Source: Syntrophorhabdaceae bacterium PtaU1.Bin034
GTDB taxonomy: Bacteria > Desulfobacterota_G > Syntrophorhabdia > Syntrophorhabdales > WCHB1-27
Direction of reading: 5' to 3'
DNA: 64,000 nt
Assembly: GCA_002067405.1 (NCBI GenBank)
Contig: MVRP01000001.1
Location: forward strand, 62,001 to 126,000
Shown here in pieces: positions 52,497 through 60,886 of this stretch. Position numbers and translations under genes: made by a program. Position 1 is the first letter of the stretch, and each line of letters starts with the position of its first letter. Under the pieces are notes generated by a model. It did no database searches, had not been told where the DNA came from, and worked only from the letters and a program-made list of their open reading frames with translations.

Positions 52497-52564
52497 GAGT
52501 ACGTGCTAAAATGAGAATATTTGATTACCGATCGTGAGGGACGATTCTCCGTAAAAAAAACCTG

Positions 52565-53785
52565 TTACTCCCCGGTTTTTGGCAGGGTGAAATAGAAGGT
52601 CGCGCCTTTGTCGGTCTCGCCCTCGGCCCATACCCGGCCTCCGTGACGCTCGACAATGCGTTTTACTACGGCAAGACCGACGCCAGTACCCTCGAATTCG
52701 TCGGAACCATGCAGACGCTGGAACAAGCCAAACAGGGTCTGTGCGTGGCGTGCCTCGAAACCGGAGCCGTTGTCTTTTACAGAGTATGTGTTCACTTCAT
52801 CGGTGTCGACGCTTGCCATTTCTATAATCGCCTGATCCCGATGCCTGGTAAACTTGAAGGCATTCGACAGAAGATTGAGGAGCACCTGACGGATCATAGC
52901 AGGATCGCCCCAGGCTTCGGACAGATTCCCTACCGTCGCGATCATCGAGCGGCCCGGATCGACCCGCCTCAGCTCCTCGATGATTGACTTTGCAAGCGCG
53001 GTCATATCGATCCTCGTGCGCTGCAACTCGCCCCTCCCGATGCGGCAGTAATCAAGCAGGTCTCTTATCAACTGGTCCATCTTCCTTGCGCTGTCCTGAA
53101 TGATGCCGATATAGTTGCGACACTTCTCGGTGGGACCGTTCAGGCATGTCTTTTCCATTCGCCTTGAAAAGCCTTCAATTGCGATGAGGGGCAGCTTAAG
53201 ATCGTGGGAGACCATGTAGTTGAACGCTTCGAGCTCCTCGTTGCTGTCTTTCAGCTCCTGGACATGCCTCTCAAGCTTCCGGTTCAACATCCGGATCTCT
53301 TCCTCGGCAGCTTTAAGTTTCGTAATATCGCGCAAGACCGCAAGGACAGCCGGTTCCCCTTTATAGATGGTCTTTACCGCCGAAGACTGGACCCATCGAA
53401 CCTCCCCATCAGGCCGCTTTATCCTGTACTCAAAAATGTGCTCGGTAAGCCGGCCCTCCTGCCTGGCGAGGGATCTCTTTCTGACCGCATCGCGATCTTC
53501 ATGCAGGATGAATTGATCCAGGGGGAGACCAATGACTTCGGAAACGCTCTTAAGGCCGTGGATCTCCAGGAACGCCCTGTTGACGAAAGCGCGGTTTGTC
53601 CCGACGGTAATCGCTATCCCGTCCGCAACGTTCTCCACCACTGCCCGGTAGAGTTCCTCGCTCTCCTGAAGCAACTGAAGCGTCTGCCCGTGCCGCCGTT
53701 CAAGTTCCTCAAGGTCACGGACCTTTTGCCATAGAGGGATCATCGGCTCCGGGAAAAGATCGTCCCGATTCTCGTTATCTGCCAT
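52565..53785 (-). CDS. PAS-domain sensor histidine kinase
   Basis: 406 residues. A PAS domain (about 45-160, with VENVADGIAITVGTNRAF and VLRDITKLKAAEEEI) is followed by the HisKA helix pair with phospho-His in MVSHDLKLPLIAIEGF. The HATPase part has N box NLLSNAFKFT, G1 VKDNGSGFE and G2 GTGVGLAVVKRI. It is soluble, resembling phytochrome-type kinases of the SHDLxxPL class. No response regulator is adjacent, so its partner is unknown. Confidence 0.93.
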   Translation of the reverse strand: MADNENRDDLFPEPMIPLWQKVRDLEELERRHGQTLQLLQESEELYRAVVENVADGIAITVGTNRAFVNRAFLEIHGLKSVSEVIGLPLDQFILHEDRDAVRKRSLARQEGRLTEHIFEYRIKRPDGEVRWVQSSAVKTIYKGEPAVLAVLRDITKLKAAEEEIRMLNRKLERHVQELKDSNEELEAFNYMVSHDLKLPLIAIEGFSRRMEKTCLNGPTEKCRNYIGIIQDSARKMDQLIRDLLDYCRIGRGELQRTRIDMTALAKSIIEELRRVDPGRSMIATVGNLSEAWGDPAMIRQVLLNLLSNAFKFTRHRDQAIIEMASVDTDEVNTYSVKDNGSGFEARHAQTLFGLFQRLHGSDEFEGTGVGLAVVKRIVERHGGRVWAEGETDKGATFYFTLPKTGE

Positions 53786-54015
53786 AGCGTCTGCCTGTCA
53801 AGAATGTATTGCGCCTGCCCGATGGATGCCATTATAACATGGCGCTTCGGTAATGCAAAATGCGGGTAAATGCGCGGGGATACACAAAATTCTTGAATTC
53901 CTCTCCGCTCGCGTGATAGGCTTGCCCATCGGCACTACGTCCGGCTTACCCGCGTTATCAACGGCTATTGAGACAAGAAGCAAGATTGATTCACCGCAGT
54001 AAGGAGGTTTGGCAA

Positions 54016-54540
54016 ATGGGACTCAGGTATGAAGAAGTAACGGACGATGCGAGAAGACTGCTTGATGAGGTTCAGGATAAGCACTTCCCGGAGTTGAAGA
54101 ATGCGAAGATTATCATGCTTTTCGACTTAAAAAAACGAACGTCCGGAGGCCGGGTGGTTCTCGGCCGGATCATGAAGACCAACGATCTCTTGAGGCATCT
54201 CACCAAGGACGAGGCAGCAGCAGTAGACGGCTATGACTATATCGTTACGGTTGACAAACAGGGATGGGATGTCATTGCCGAAACCGATAGGATCAGGCTT
54301 CTGAGACACGAGCTTCGCCACACGTTCTATGATATCGAATCGGAAAACAGCCCCTACAAACTCATCGACCACAGTATCACAGACTTTTATGAAGAGGTGG
54401 AGCTGAACAAGGACGATCCGAAGTGGCGGGAAAGGGTAGCCACGTTGGTTGCCGATATCTACGAACAGCAAAAAGAAGAGCACAAACAGGAGCGGAACAA
54501 GCGCAAAAAGAGGAGAGGGTACGGCGGGAACGGCGAGTAG
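54016..54540 (+). CDS. Putative metallopeptidase (phage-type, HExxH)
   Basis: 174 residues from the ATG at 54016, with AAGGAGG upstream. It contains HELRH in RLLRHELRHTFYDIE, a zincin motif, and resembles the 'putative phage metallopeptidase' family found on both phages and chromosomes. The tail is highly basic (KRKKRRGYGGNGE). No other phage gene is nearby. Its role is unknown. Confidence 0.75.
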   Translation: MGLRYEEVTDDARRLLDEVQDKHFPELKNAKIIMLFDLKKRTSGGRVVLGRIMKTNDLLRHLTKDEAAAVDGYDYIVTVDKQGWDVIAETDRIRLLRHELRHTFYDIESENSPYKLIDHSITDFYEEVELNKDDPKWRERVATLVADIYEQQKEEHKQERNKRKKRRGYGGNGE

Positions 54541-54573
54541 CAGTCCCCGCCTTCTGCTTGTGCCAGAAAGTGG

Positions 54574-54687
54574 TTGACAGCGCGCTCCTGGATGGGCTAC
54601 GATTTCAGGCGCGTTGACTTGCCTGACGCCTTTTTCTTTTGGGAGGGGGAAAGCCGGGGCATCCACATTGGCAGGTTGCGGCTTTCC
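54574..54687 (+). promoter_or_regulatory. Promoter and leader hairpin of the oxoacid oxidoreductase operon
   Basis: TTGACA (54574-54579), 18 bases, TACGAT (54598-54603). In the leader GGAAAGCCG (54648-54656) and CGGCTTTCC (54679-54687) form a perfect 9-bp stem with a 22-base loop, about 50 bases before the first gene. No T-tract follows. Confidence 0.45.
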
Positions 54688-54740
54688 TGATGAAGGGCGA
54701 CCGGGTACCCGCGCAGATATTTCAATAATTGCATACAATC

Positions 54741-54950
54741 ATGAAAGGCACGATAGAAATAGACCGGGAACGATGCAAAGGCTGCTTTTTTTGCATCGAG
54801 CACTGTCCAAAGAAGGCGATCGCTCTTTCCGGCAAGCTCAATTTAAAGGGCTATTTTGTCGCGGAATTGAACAGTGACAATGGGTGTACGGGCTGCGCCA
54901 CGTGCGCGGTCGTCTGTCCCGAGGTGGCGATTGAGGTGTACAAGGCATGA
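54741..54950 (+). CDS. 2-oxoacid:ferredoxin oxidoreductase delta (ferredoxin) subunit
   Basis: 69 residues from the ATG at 54741. Two [4Fe-4S] sites, CKGCFFCIEHCP and CTGCATCAVVCP, match the KorD/VorD-type subunit. It is first in the D-A-B-C operon and overlaps the alpha gene by four bases. No clear ribosome site is present; an in-frame TTG at 54729 is an alternative start. Confidence 0.9.
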   Translation: MKGTIEIDRERCKGCFFCIEHCPKKAIALSGKLNLKGYFVAELNSDNGCTGCATCAVVCPEVAIEVYKA

Positions 54951-56020
54951 GAAAGCTGATGAACGGAAACAGCGCTTGTGCCGAGTCGGCCGTCCTTTCC
55001 GGCTGCACCTGCTACTTCGGCTATCCCATCACACCCCAGAATGAACTGGGCGAATACATGGCAAAAAGGCTTTCGGAAGTATCGGGAGGGGTATTTATCC
55101 AGTCCGAGAGCGAGATTGCGGCAATAAATATGGTCTTGGGCGCGAGCGTTGCCGGCGCCAGGGTGATGACCTCTTCGAGCAGTCCCGGTGTGAGCCTCAA
55201 GCAGGAAGGCATTTCCTACCTTTCGGCTGACGAGCTTCCCGCCGTTATCGTGAACATGTCTCGGGGAGGCCCCGGGATGGGGAATATCTCTCCTGCCCAG
55301 TCGGATTACCTTCAGGCCACGCGTGGCGGCGGACACGGAGACTACCGGACAATCGTGCTGGCGCCTTCATCGGTTCAGGAAATCGCGGATCTCATGCCCG
55401 TGGCTTTCGACCTCGCCGACCAGTACAGGAATCCTGTGGTGGTGCTGGGCGACGGCATGCTGGGCCAGATGATGGAGCCCGTGAGTTTCGACCATATTAC
55501 CAGAGGCAAGGAATACACCAAGGATTACATCCTGTCAGGGGCAGACGGGAGACCTTCCCGCATGGTCCGGTCTCTCCTTTTCGATACCAAGGAAGAAGAG
55601 GAGCATAACTGGAAACTCTTCAGGAAGTTTCAGCGGATCGAGCAGAACGAAGTCCGTTTTGAAACACATTTGCTGGAAGACGCCGAAATGGTGGTGGTCG
55701 CTTACGGAACCGCCGCCAGGATCGTGAAAGGGGCCATCAAGAGGCTCAGACAGGAGCAGCTCAAGGTCGGCCTTATACGTCCCATTACTCTCTGGCCATT
55801 CCCCAAAAAGGTGATCCAGGAGGCGGCCAAGCAGGTGACGGATTTCTTCGTATTCGAAATGAACGCGGGCCAGATGGTCGAGGACGTGAAGCTGTCCCTT
55901 GAAGGTAAGGGACATGTCCATTTTTACGGAAGACCGGGCGGCGTCATACCTACGCCCATAGAATTGTACCGCATCATCTCCCGCCACTATTATCAGGCAA
56001 AGCGGAGCAAGAAACAGTGA
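54947..56020 (+). CDS. 2-oxoacid:ferredoxin oxidoreductase alpha subunit
   Basis: 357 residues of the KorA/VorB type. The pyrimidine-domain opening is GNSACAESAVLSGCTCYFGYPITP, with SESEIAAINMVLGAS and VNMSRGGPGMG. With beta and gamma it oxidatively decarboxylates a 2-oxoacid to an acyl-CoA while reducing ferredoxin. The substrate (2-oxoglutarate, branched-chain or aromatic oxoacid) cannot be fixed from sequence alone. Confidence 0.92.
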   Translation: MRKLMNGNSACAESAVLSGCTCYFGYPITPQNELGEYMAKRLSEVSGGVFIQSESEIAAINMVLGASVAGARVMTSSSSPGVSLKQEGISYLSADELPAVIVNMSRGGPGMGNISPAQSDYLQATRGGGHGDYRTIVLAPSSVQEIADLMPVAFDLADQYRNPVVVLGDGMLGQMMEPVSFDHITRGKEYTKDYILSGADGRPSRMVRSLLFDTKEEEEHNWKLFRKFQRIEQNEVRFETHLLEDAEMVVVAYGTAARIVKGAIKRLRQEQLKVGLIRPITLWPFPKKVIQEAAKQVTDFFVFEMNAGQMVEDVKLSLEGKGHVHFYGRPGGVIPTPIELYRIISRHYYQAKRSKKQ

Positions 56021-56760
56021 AAAAAGTCTACTCCAGGCCCAAGCTGCTGAAGGAAGCACACTTCCACTACTGTCCGGGATGCGGCCACAGTATTGTGACC
56101 CGTCTCATTGCAGAAGTGCTCGAGGAGATGGATCTCGGAGGAAAGGCGATCTGCGTCGCCCCGGCGGGTTGCGGCATGCTGGTATACAACTACTTCGCTA
56201 TCGACACCCTTGAGTCTGCCCATGGCCGCGGCGCTGCCGTTGCAACAGGGATAAAGCGGGTGAGGCCGCAAAATCTGGTTTTCTCGTATCAGGGTGACGG
56301 CGACCTCGCCGCTATAGGAACTGCGGAGAGCTTTCACGCAGCCAACCGCGGCGAGCTGATTTCAGTTATCTTTGTCAATAACGGGGTCTACGGGATGACG
56401 GGCGGGCAGATGGCGCCGACAACCCTCCTTGAACAGGTTACCACAACGACACCGGAAGGCAGGAACCAGGCAAAGGCCGGCCATCCTGTCAAGATGTGTG
56501 AGGTTTTGGCGGTGCTCGCAGGAACGAGCTATCTGGAAAGGGTGTCCGTCAACAAACCGGCCGCGATTCTGAAGGCAAAAAAGGCTATTGCCAGGGCGTT
56601 CCAGCACCAGTTGAAGGGAACGGGTTTTTCCATGGTGGAGGTCCTTTCTCCCTGCCCCACGAACTGGAAGATGAGTACCCTCGGTGCCTGCAAATGGATT
56701 GACGACGTGATGAGCAAGGAGTTCCCGCTGGGCGTCGTGAAAGAGGTGCCCCTATGCTGA
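56017..56760 (+). CDS. 2-oxoacid:ferredoxin oxidoreductase beta (TPP) subunit
   Basis: 247 residues. Thiamine pyrophosphate motif GDGDLAAIGTAESFHAA followed by NNGVYGMTGGQ. Cluster Cys are in HYCPGCGHS and AGCGML, with another in SPCPTNW. The start is GTG overlapping the alpha stop (GTGA). VEVLSPCPTNWKMS is typical of KorB/VorA-type enzymes. Confidence 0.92.
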   Translation: MKKVYSRPKLLKEAHFHYCPGCGHSIVTRLIAEVLEEMDLGGKAICVAPAGCGMLVYNYFAIDTLESAHGRGAAVATGIKRVRPQNLVFSYQGDGDLAAIGTAESFHAANRGELISVIFVNNGVYGMTGGQMAPTTLLEQVTTTTPEGRNQAKAGHPVKMCEVLAVLAGTSYLERVSVNKPAAILKAKKAIARAFQHQLKGTGFSMVEVLSPCPTNWKMSTLGACKWIDDVMSKEFPLGVVKEVPLC

Positions 56761-57293
56761 TCAGGACCATTTTTTCCGGTTTTGGGGGCCAGGGCGTGCT
56801 GTCAATGGGGTATACAATCGCCAATGCGGCAATGATCGAAGGCAAATATGTCACCTATCTTCCCTCGTACGGCGTTGAAGTGCGGGGCGGGACTGCCAAT
56901 TGCACGATCGTGGTGTCGGACGAAGAAATAGCTTCTCCGGTCGCTTCGGAGCCCGAGTTTGTTGTCGCCATGAATCAACCTTCGTTTATAAGGTTCCAGA
57001 GCATTCTACCATCAGGCGGTCTTATTTGCGTCAATTCCTCGATGGTTGACATCTCGTCGGCAAGGAGCGATATCGAGGTGGTGGCCGTCCCCACCAGCGA
57101 ACTTGCCGAGGAACTGGGGACCGTCAAAGTGGCAAACATGGTTATGCTCGGGGCGCTCATAAAAGTCAGCGATATGATTTCTTTTGATTTTCTGCTCAAC
57201 AACCTTTCCGAGGTCCTCGGGGAGGGCAAATCGAAATTGACGAAGCTCAACAAGGCCGCCCTTGAGCGGGGCTTCGACTACGTGAAGGAGTAA
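56754..57293 (+). CDS. 2-oxoacid:ferredoxin oxidoreductase gamma subunit
   Basis: 179 residues beginning LIRTIFSGFGGQGVLSMG, the hallmark of the gamma domain that contributes to CoA binding. YGVEVRGGTANCTIVVSDE follows, as in KorC/VorC. It overlaps the beta gene by seven bases and completes the four-subunit enzyme. Confidence 0.93.
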   Translation: MLIRTIFSGFGGQGVLSMGYTIANAAMIEGKYVTYLPSYGVEVRGGTANCTIVVSDEEIASPVASEPEFVVAMNQPSFIRFQSILPSGGLICVNSSMVDISSARSDIEVVAVPTSELAEELGTVKVANMVMLGALIKVSDMISFDFLLNNLSEVLGEGKSKLTKLNKAALERGFDYVKE

Positions 57294-57299
57294 GTCCCG

Positions 57300-57728
57300 A
57301 TGGTAATTACCCAGATCTCCGTTATCCTGGACAACGTGCCGGGAGCCCTGTCGAATGTCAGCGAAATCCTGGGGAGAGAGGGGGTCAACATCCGGGCGAT
57401 CTCAGTCGCGGACACGTCGGATATGAGCACCGTCCGTTTCGTGGTCGATGATCCCGTAAAAGCCCTTAACATCCTGAAGGGCCGCGGATTCAGGACAAAA
57501 GAGACCGATGTGCTGGCAGTGGAGACACCCGACCACCCCGGCGGCATGAACGCGGTCCTGCGGCCGCTTAAAGACGCCGGGATCAACGTCCATTATCTTT
57601 ATCCACACCTGGGCCGTGCGAGCGGCCAGGCAATCGTCATCCTCGGCGTCGACAGGACCGAGGATGCGCAGAAGGTCCTGCAGCAGAACTGGGTCCGCAC
57701 GCTGGGCAAAGAAGTCTACAATATCTGA
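57300..57728 (+). CDS. Tandem ACT-domain protein
   Basis: 142 residues holding two ACT domains (ISVILDNVPGALSNVSEILG, and VETPDHPGGMNAVLRPLKDA). ACT pairs bind amino acids. Similar proteins often accompany aryl-oxoacid oxidoreductases and phenylacetate-CoA ligases. Its position six bases after the gamma subunit suggests that an amino acid, perhaps branched or aromatic, signals to this operon or enzyme. This is inferred. Confidence 0.88.
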   Translation: MVITQISVILDNVPGALSNVSEILGREGVNIRAISVADTSDMSTVRFVVDDPVKALNILKGRGFRTKETDVLAVETPDHPGGMNAVLRPLKDAGINVHYLYPHLGRASGQAIVILGVDRTEDAQKVLQQNWVRTLGKEVYNI

Positions 57729-57890
57729 TCTGGTAAAAGTGGCCGGATGCTCTGTTGCTTCACGGCAGGATTCCGGGCGTCACTATCCAGTCGACATGGA
57801 ACCGATGAGCGGCTTTGTCAACCTGAAAGAGCGAATGAATTCATTTGGAAAGAAAAGAAGCGAAAAGAAAGGCGCTGAGCGTGTGAGGAA

Positions 57891-57926
57891 AGGGGCCGAC
57901 CGGCTCTCACGAGCGAGACGGCCCCT
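57891..57926. terminator. GC hairpin between convergent ACT and trxA genes
   Basis: AGGGGCCG (57891-57898) and CGGCCCCT (57919-57926) form an 8-bp stem; only a short TTT run follows on the minus strand. It probably serves as a weak bidirectional terminator. Confidence 0.5.
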
Positions 57927-57934
57927 GATAGTCC

Positions 57935-58261
57935 TTAGCCGAGCACTTTTTTGAGAAGGTTGTCTACCTGGGCCTTCGGCACAGCACCGACGATCCGGTC
58001 AACCACCTCGCCGTTGTTGAAGAGGATCAGCGTGGGGATCCCCCTGATGCCGAACTTCGATGGAGTCAGCGGGTTTGAATCGACGTTCAACTTCAACACC
58101 TTGACTTTACCGTCGTACTCGTCCGCAACATTATCGAGAATAGGGCCCATCGTCTGGCAAGGTCCGCACCATGTAGCCCAAAAATCGACTAGTACAGGAA
58201 TCTTCGATTCTACTACTTCCGTTGGAAAATCAGCATCATTTAAAGGCAAGGCCTTACTCAT
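57935..58261 (-). CDS. trxA: Thioredoxin
   Basis: 108 residues with the active site WATWCGPCQTMGP, cis-Pro in RGIPTLILF and the usual length of thioredoxin 1. It reduces protein disulfides. An adjacent thioredoxin reductase is not seen. Confidence 0.97.
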   Translation of the reverse strand: MSKALPLNDADFPTEVVESKIPVLVDFWATWCGPCQTMGPILDNVADEYDGKVKVLKLNVDSNPLTPSKFGIRGIPTLILFNNGEVVDRIVGAVPKAQVDNLLKKVLG

Positions 58262-58317
58262 ACATCCTCCTTTGGTGAAAACTCCGGAAACGGCAACGCC
58301 GTTCCTGATTGTTACCT

Positions 58318-58491
58318 TCAGCTAAAACGACCTCTTGTACCGCAGGATGACGGCGCAGCCGGACGATCAGGCCGCACCACCACCTCTTTGCTTCCGCAAT
58401 GAATGCAGGCAGGCTCCTTTTCGTCTTCCTTGACCTGAAAAGGCCTTCCGCACCTCTTACACTCGTACTTGCGGTGAGACATTCCTTCCAT
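58318..58491 (-). CDS. Small zinc-ribbon protein (FmdB-like)
   Basis: 57 residues from the ATG at 58491; a second ATG at 58482 (MSHRKYECKRCG) is equally possible. Two CxxC knuckles (YECKRCGRPF and CIHCGSKEVV) resemble FmdB/zinc-ribbon regulators. The C-terminus is Pro/Arg-rich with a lone Cys. The purine-rich GGGGAGGG precedes it. It lies on the same strand as, and upstream of, trxA. Confidence 0.75.
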   Translation of the reverse strand: MEGMSHRKYECKRCGRPFQVKEDEKEPACIHCGSKEVVVRPDRPAAPSSCGTRGRFS

Positions 58492-58618
58492 AACCCTCCC
58501 CTTACTGCTCGAAACGTGCTTTTGTTAAAGTATTATAAGGCACCATAGAGTCGATTACAACATGGCGCTAAAAGCGACAAATCAATACAGGGCCGATTTT
58601 TGATCTCAGAGTCGATGG

Positions 58619-58762
58619 CTACTTTTGTTCACAGGAATCCTTCCCATCAGGCTGGATTCATGTCTCGACGCCGAATCGTGGCAGCACGTATCTGTTAAGC
58701 AGGAACCACACGACAATGATGCCGGCCGGTAAGACAAGGTCTTTTACGAGGCGTGCCGGCTT
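58619..58762 (-). other. In-frame continuation past the zinc-ribbon stop: membrane segment, second TGA, Cys tail
   Basis: Directly after the TGA at 58765-58763 the same frame encodes 34 residues with a clear membrane span (DLVLPAGIIVVWFLLNRYVL, then PRFGVET). It meets a second TGA (58660-58658) and continues 12 codons containing one Cys (IQPDGKDSCEQK) to a TAG at 58621-58619. No standard start codon precedes the span. GAATCC/GGATTC (58659-58635) forms a hairpin beginning at the second TGA. GCCGGC arms (58760-58755 and 58726-58721) enclose a longer structure after the first TGA. It may be UGA recoding, a lost start or a decayed gene. Confidence 0.4.
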
Positions 58763-58954
58763 TCAGAAAAGGAAGGATGCCTTCTCGTTTTCTTCGAGTA
58801 TACCCACATACACGTCTTCGTCGGATAACTCATTGCTGCCCATTTCCTTCTTTACCTGGCTGCTTCCGCAGCTAGGACAGAAGACGTTTTTCACATTCAT
58901 CGGAAGAAAAATACATCCGCACAGATCGCACAGGTATTCTTCAGGTATTGTCAC
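58763..58954 (-). CDS. Small zinc-ribbon protein
   Basis: 63 residues from a GTG at 58954 with AGGAGG six bases upstream; an in-frame extension to 59041 overlaps a better candidate gene. Cys pairs CDLCGCIF and CPSCGSSQ form a zinc ribbon, followed by an acidic tail (NELSDEDVYVGILEENE). The start lies 14 bases inside the end of the Cys-rich gene at 58941-59117, so the two are translationally coupled. Confidence 0.75.
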   Translation of the reverse strand: MTIPEEYLCDLCGCIFLPMNVKNVFCPSCGSSQVKKEMGSNELSDEDVYVGILEENEKASFLF

Positions 58955-59117
58955 CGCGCTTCCTCCTTTTTTCCCTGCAATCCTTACGGTCCATACACAG
59001 CCTGTTAATAATACAGCCCGTTCTGTACCGGCAGTAGTCATCCGGATGGGGGCAAGGATTTTTGACCGTGTCGACTTCCTGATTGTATTTCAGGCATGAA
59101 AAATTTGTTATTTCCAC
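58941..59117 (-). CDS. Small cysteine-rich protein
   Basis: 58 residues from a GTG at 59117 (weak AAGG upstream). Six cysteines with regular spacing (CPHPDDYCRYRTGCIINRLC, then MDRKDC) and a basic C-terminus suggest a metal- or cluster-binding miniprotein. The coding pattern is clear by eye, and it overlaps the next gene by 14 bases. I do not know its function. Confidence 0.65.
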   Translation of the reverse strand: MEITNFSCLKYNQEVDTVKNPCPHPDDYCRYRTGCIINRLCMDRKDCREKRRKRGDNT

Positions 59118-59185
59118 TATCGCCTTAAGTCCACTACATACTATGCTTTCGGGCGGGTGTTGTCAATAGCACGGAAACAGCCTGT

Positions 59186-59842
59186 TCATGCAAAGAATTC
59201 CGAGAGGATAATCTGAAAATTCTTCTCTATTGCCTTCCGCCCCTTCAACAGGTCTCCGTGCCCCGGGATTACATACTCGATATCGAGCGTGGAGAGCCTG
59301 CGGATGCTCTCACCCAGTTGGTCGAGGTCGCCTCCCGGCAGGTCCGTCCTTCCCACGCCCAAATAGAACAGGGTGTCTCCGGAGATAAGAACCTTCTCCC
59401 TTGGATAATAGAGGCAGATCGACCCGGGTGAGTGCCCCGGGGTCAAGATCACGTGAAGGTCCTTATCTCCAAGAGTCAGGGAGCCTTCGCTGAGCAACAG
59501 GTCAAACGATTTCGCGGGAAGCTGAGCGCCTGTGGCGACAAACAGCTCCCTCCCTTCTTCCTGGAGGTACAGGTATTCCTTCTTGCTTATGGCGCGCAGG
59601 ACCTTTTCATCAAACCGGTCCGTCGATTCCACATGGTCGGGGTGGCCGTGGGTGAAGATGACGAGCTTTATCCGTCCCGGATCAATGCCGTCACGCAGCA
59701 TGCCGTCGGCAACGTTGTTGAAAAGGTGCGAGTGGCCCGGATCAATGAGGGTAGGCACAGGGCCGTCGATGAAAACCGTGTTGGCATTATTCTCCTGCAT
59801 CGACATCCAGGGATAAAAGTAAAGGTCTTTCAGAATCCTCAT
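59186..59842 (-). CDS. Metallo-beta-lactamase fold hydrolase
   Basis: 218 residues. Metal ligands are in FTHGHPDHVEST, LTPGHSPGSI, ISGDTLFYLG and IPGHGDLLKG. This is the glyoxalase II / persulfide-dioxygenase-like branch, and the substrate is not certain. It overlaps the ThiI-like gene by four bases. Together with the following sulfur genes a role in thioester or persulfide chemistry is possible. Confidence 0.88.
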   Translation of the reverse strand: MRILKDLYFYPWMSMQENNANTVFIDGPVPTLIDPGHSHLFNNVADGMLRDGIDPGRIKLVIFTHGHPDHVESTDRFDEKVLRAISKKEYLYLQEEGRELFVATGAQLPAKSFDLLLSEGSLTLGDKDLHVILTPGHSPGSICLYYPREKVLISGDTLFYLGVGRTDLPGGDLDQLGESIRRLSTLDIEYVIPGHGDLLKGRKAIEKNFQIILSEFFA

Positions 59843-60837
59843 TGTTCCTCCTTGATACGGTACTGTTCCGGATTGATTTCAGCCCTCTCAACCGCATGGC
59901 GCCTGACTTCTCCATGGCAATGTGCCTCGATGATAATGGGCGAAGCGTCACTCTTTCCGTAAAACGCCATGATATTGGCGACTATCGGCAATGATCCCTC
60001 ATCCAGATCCCCTTTTATCAGCCCGCTCGGCCCCTTGAAATTCCGGGGATGAATGAGACAGTAGGGGGGTGACCAGAAATGGGACAGGTAGTCATTCTCT
60101 TCCTTATTCCTTCCCAATACGAGCCGTTTTCCCTCAAAGGTGAAATGGCGCCCCACACGAAGAAGCGCAATGTCCCCCATCGAAAACGCCGGTTCATGGG
60201 TAAACAGGTCCCGAAGCTTGTGGGCGAATATGGGGTCTGTGAGCAGACAGCCGCCTGCGGGGCAGGAGAATCGGGTCAAACCGTATTCTTCGGCAAGCTC
60301 GTACTGCACCCGTCTCGACCTTCCGCTTATGCCGAAAAGCCCTTCCCTGTCCAGGACCCCCTCCTTCTCGGGAAGAGTAGGGGGAAAAAATTTGGCGGAC
60401 AGCGGCCTGACGATGAGGCCCTCCAGGCCGCTTTGCCTTTCGATCAGGTCCATGGTCCTTCTTTGCTGCGACATGGGACGTTGGCCCAGCACCTCGCCGG
60501 TTACTATGAATGATGCATCTTCTTCCGTCATTAGTCCATAGGTGAGCCGGAGCATATAAATCCTGCAGTCGATGCAGGGGTTCATGTTCTTACCGTAACC
60601 GTGCTTGGGATTTCTTACCACCTTGAGGTAGTCTTCGCCCTTGTCCCTTATAAGGACCTTTATTCCCAGCTCCTCGCCCGCGACGAGCGCGCCTTCGCCC
60701 TTATCATCCCTGATGCTGTTGCACAAAGGCGAGGTGTAATGAACACCAACGACTTCAATCCCCTGGCCGATGACGATTTTCGAGGCGAGAAGGCTGTCAA
60801 GCCCACCCGACAGGAGAGATATTGCTTTTCTGTTCAT
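59839..60837 (-). CDS. PP-loop ATPase of the ThiI/MnmA-like tRNA thiolation class
   Basis: 332 residues. PP-loop SGGLDSLLASK is at the N-terminus, with Cys pairs NPCIDCRIY and FSCPAGGCLLTD, and GEVLGQRPMSQ. The C-terminal third (from about 230) resembles the NFACT-R/DUF814 module. Family members adenylate a substrate such as tRNA and transfer sulfur. The exact tRNA position cannot be fixed. It is coupled to the metallo-hydrolase gene downstream. Confidence 0.85.
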   Translation of the reverse strand: MNRKAISLLSGGLDSLLASKIVIGQGIEVVGVHYTSPLCNSIRDDKGEGALVAGEELGIKVLIRDKGEDYLKVVRNPKHGYGKNMNPCIDCRIYMLRLTYGLMTEEDASFIVTGEVLGQRPMSQQRRTMDLIERQSGLEGLIVRPLSAKFFPPTLPEKEGVLDREGLFGISGRSRRVQYELAEEYGLTRFSCPAGGCLLTDPIFAHKLRDLFTHEPAFSMGDIALLRVGRHFTFEGKRLVLGRNKEENDYLSHFWSPPYCLIHPRNFKGPSGLIKGDLDEGSLPIVANIMAFYGKSDASPIIIEAHCHGEVRRHAVERAEINPEQYRIKEEQ

Positions 60838-60886
60838 ACCCTATTTTCTCACAGCCCTATGACAACGTCAGCTACCGGGCAGAAAG

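Noticed and set aside
52530..52560. Terminator candidate (ATCGT-GAGGG-ACGAT) between the FecR and kinase genes
   Set aside because: The stem is only five base pairs, and the T-run on the minus strand precedes rather than follows it.
54016..54540. Prophage remnant suggested by the phage-type metallopeptidase
   Set aside because: No other phage-like gene is near, and base composition looks like the surroundings.
54592..54690. A 32-codon frame with Phe-Phe-Phe-Trp before the oxoacid oxidoreductase, like an attenuator leader peptide
   Set aside because: Its ATG lies upstream of the predicted -10 box, it has no ribosome site, and the hairpin lacks a T-tract, so classic attenuation is not supported.
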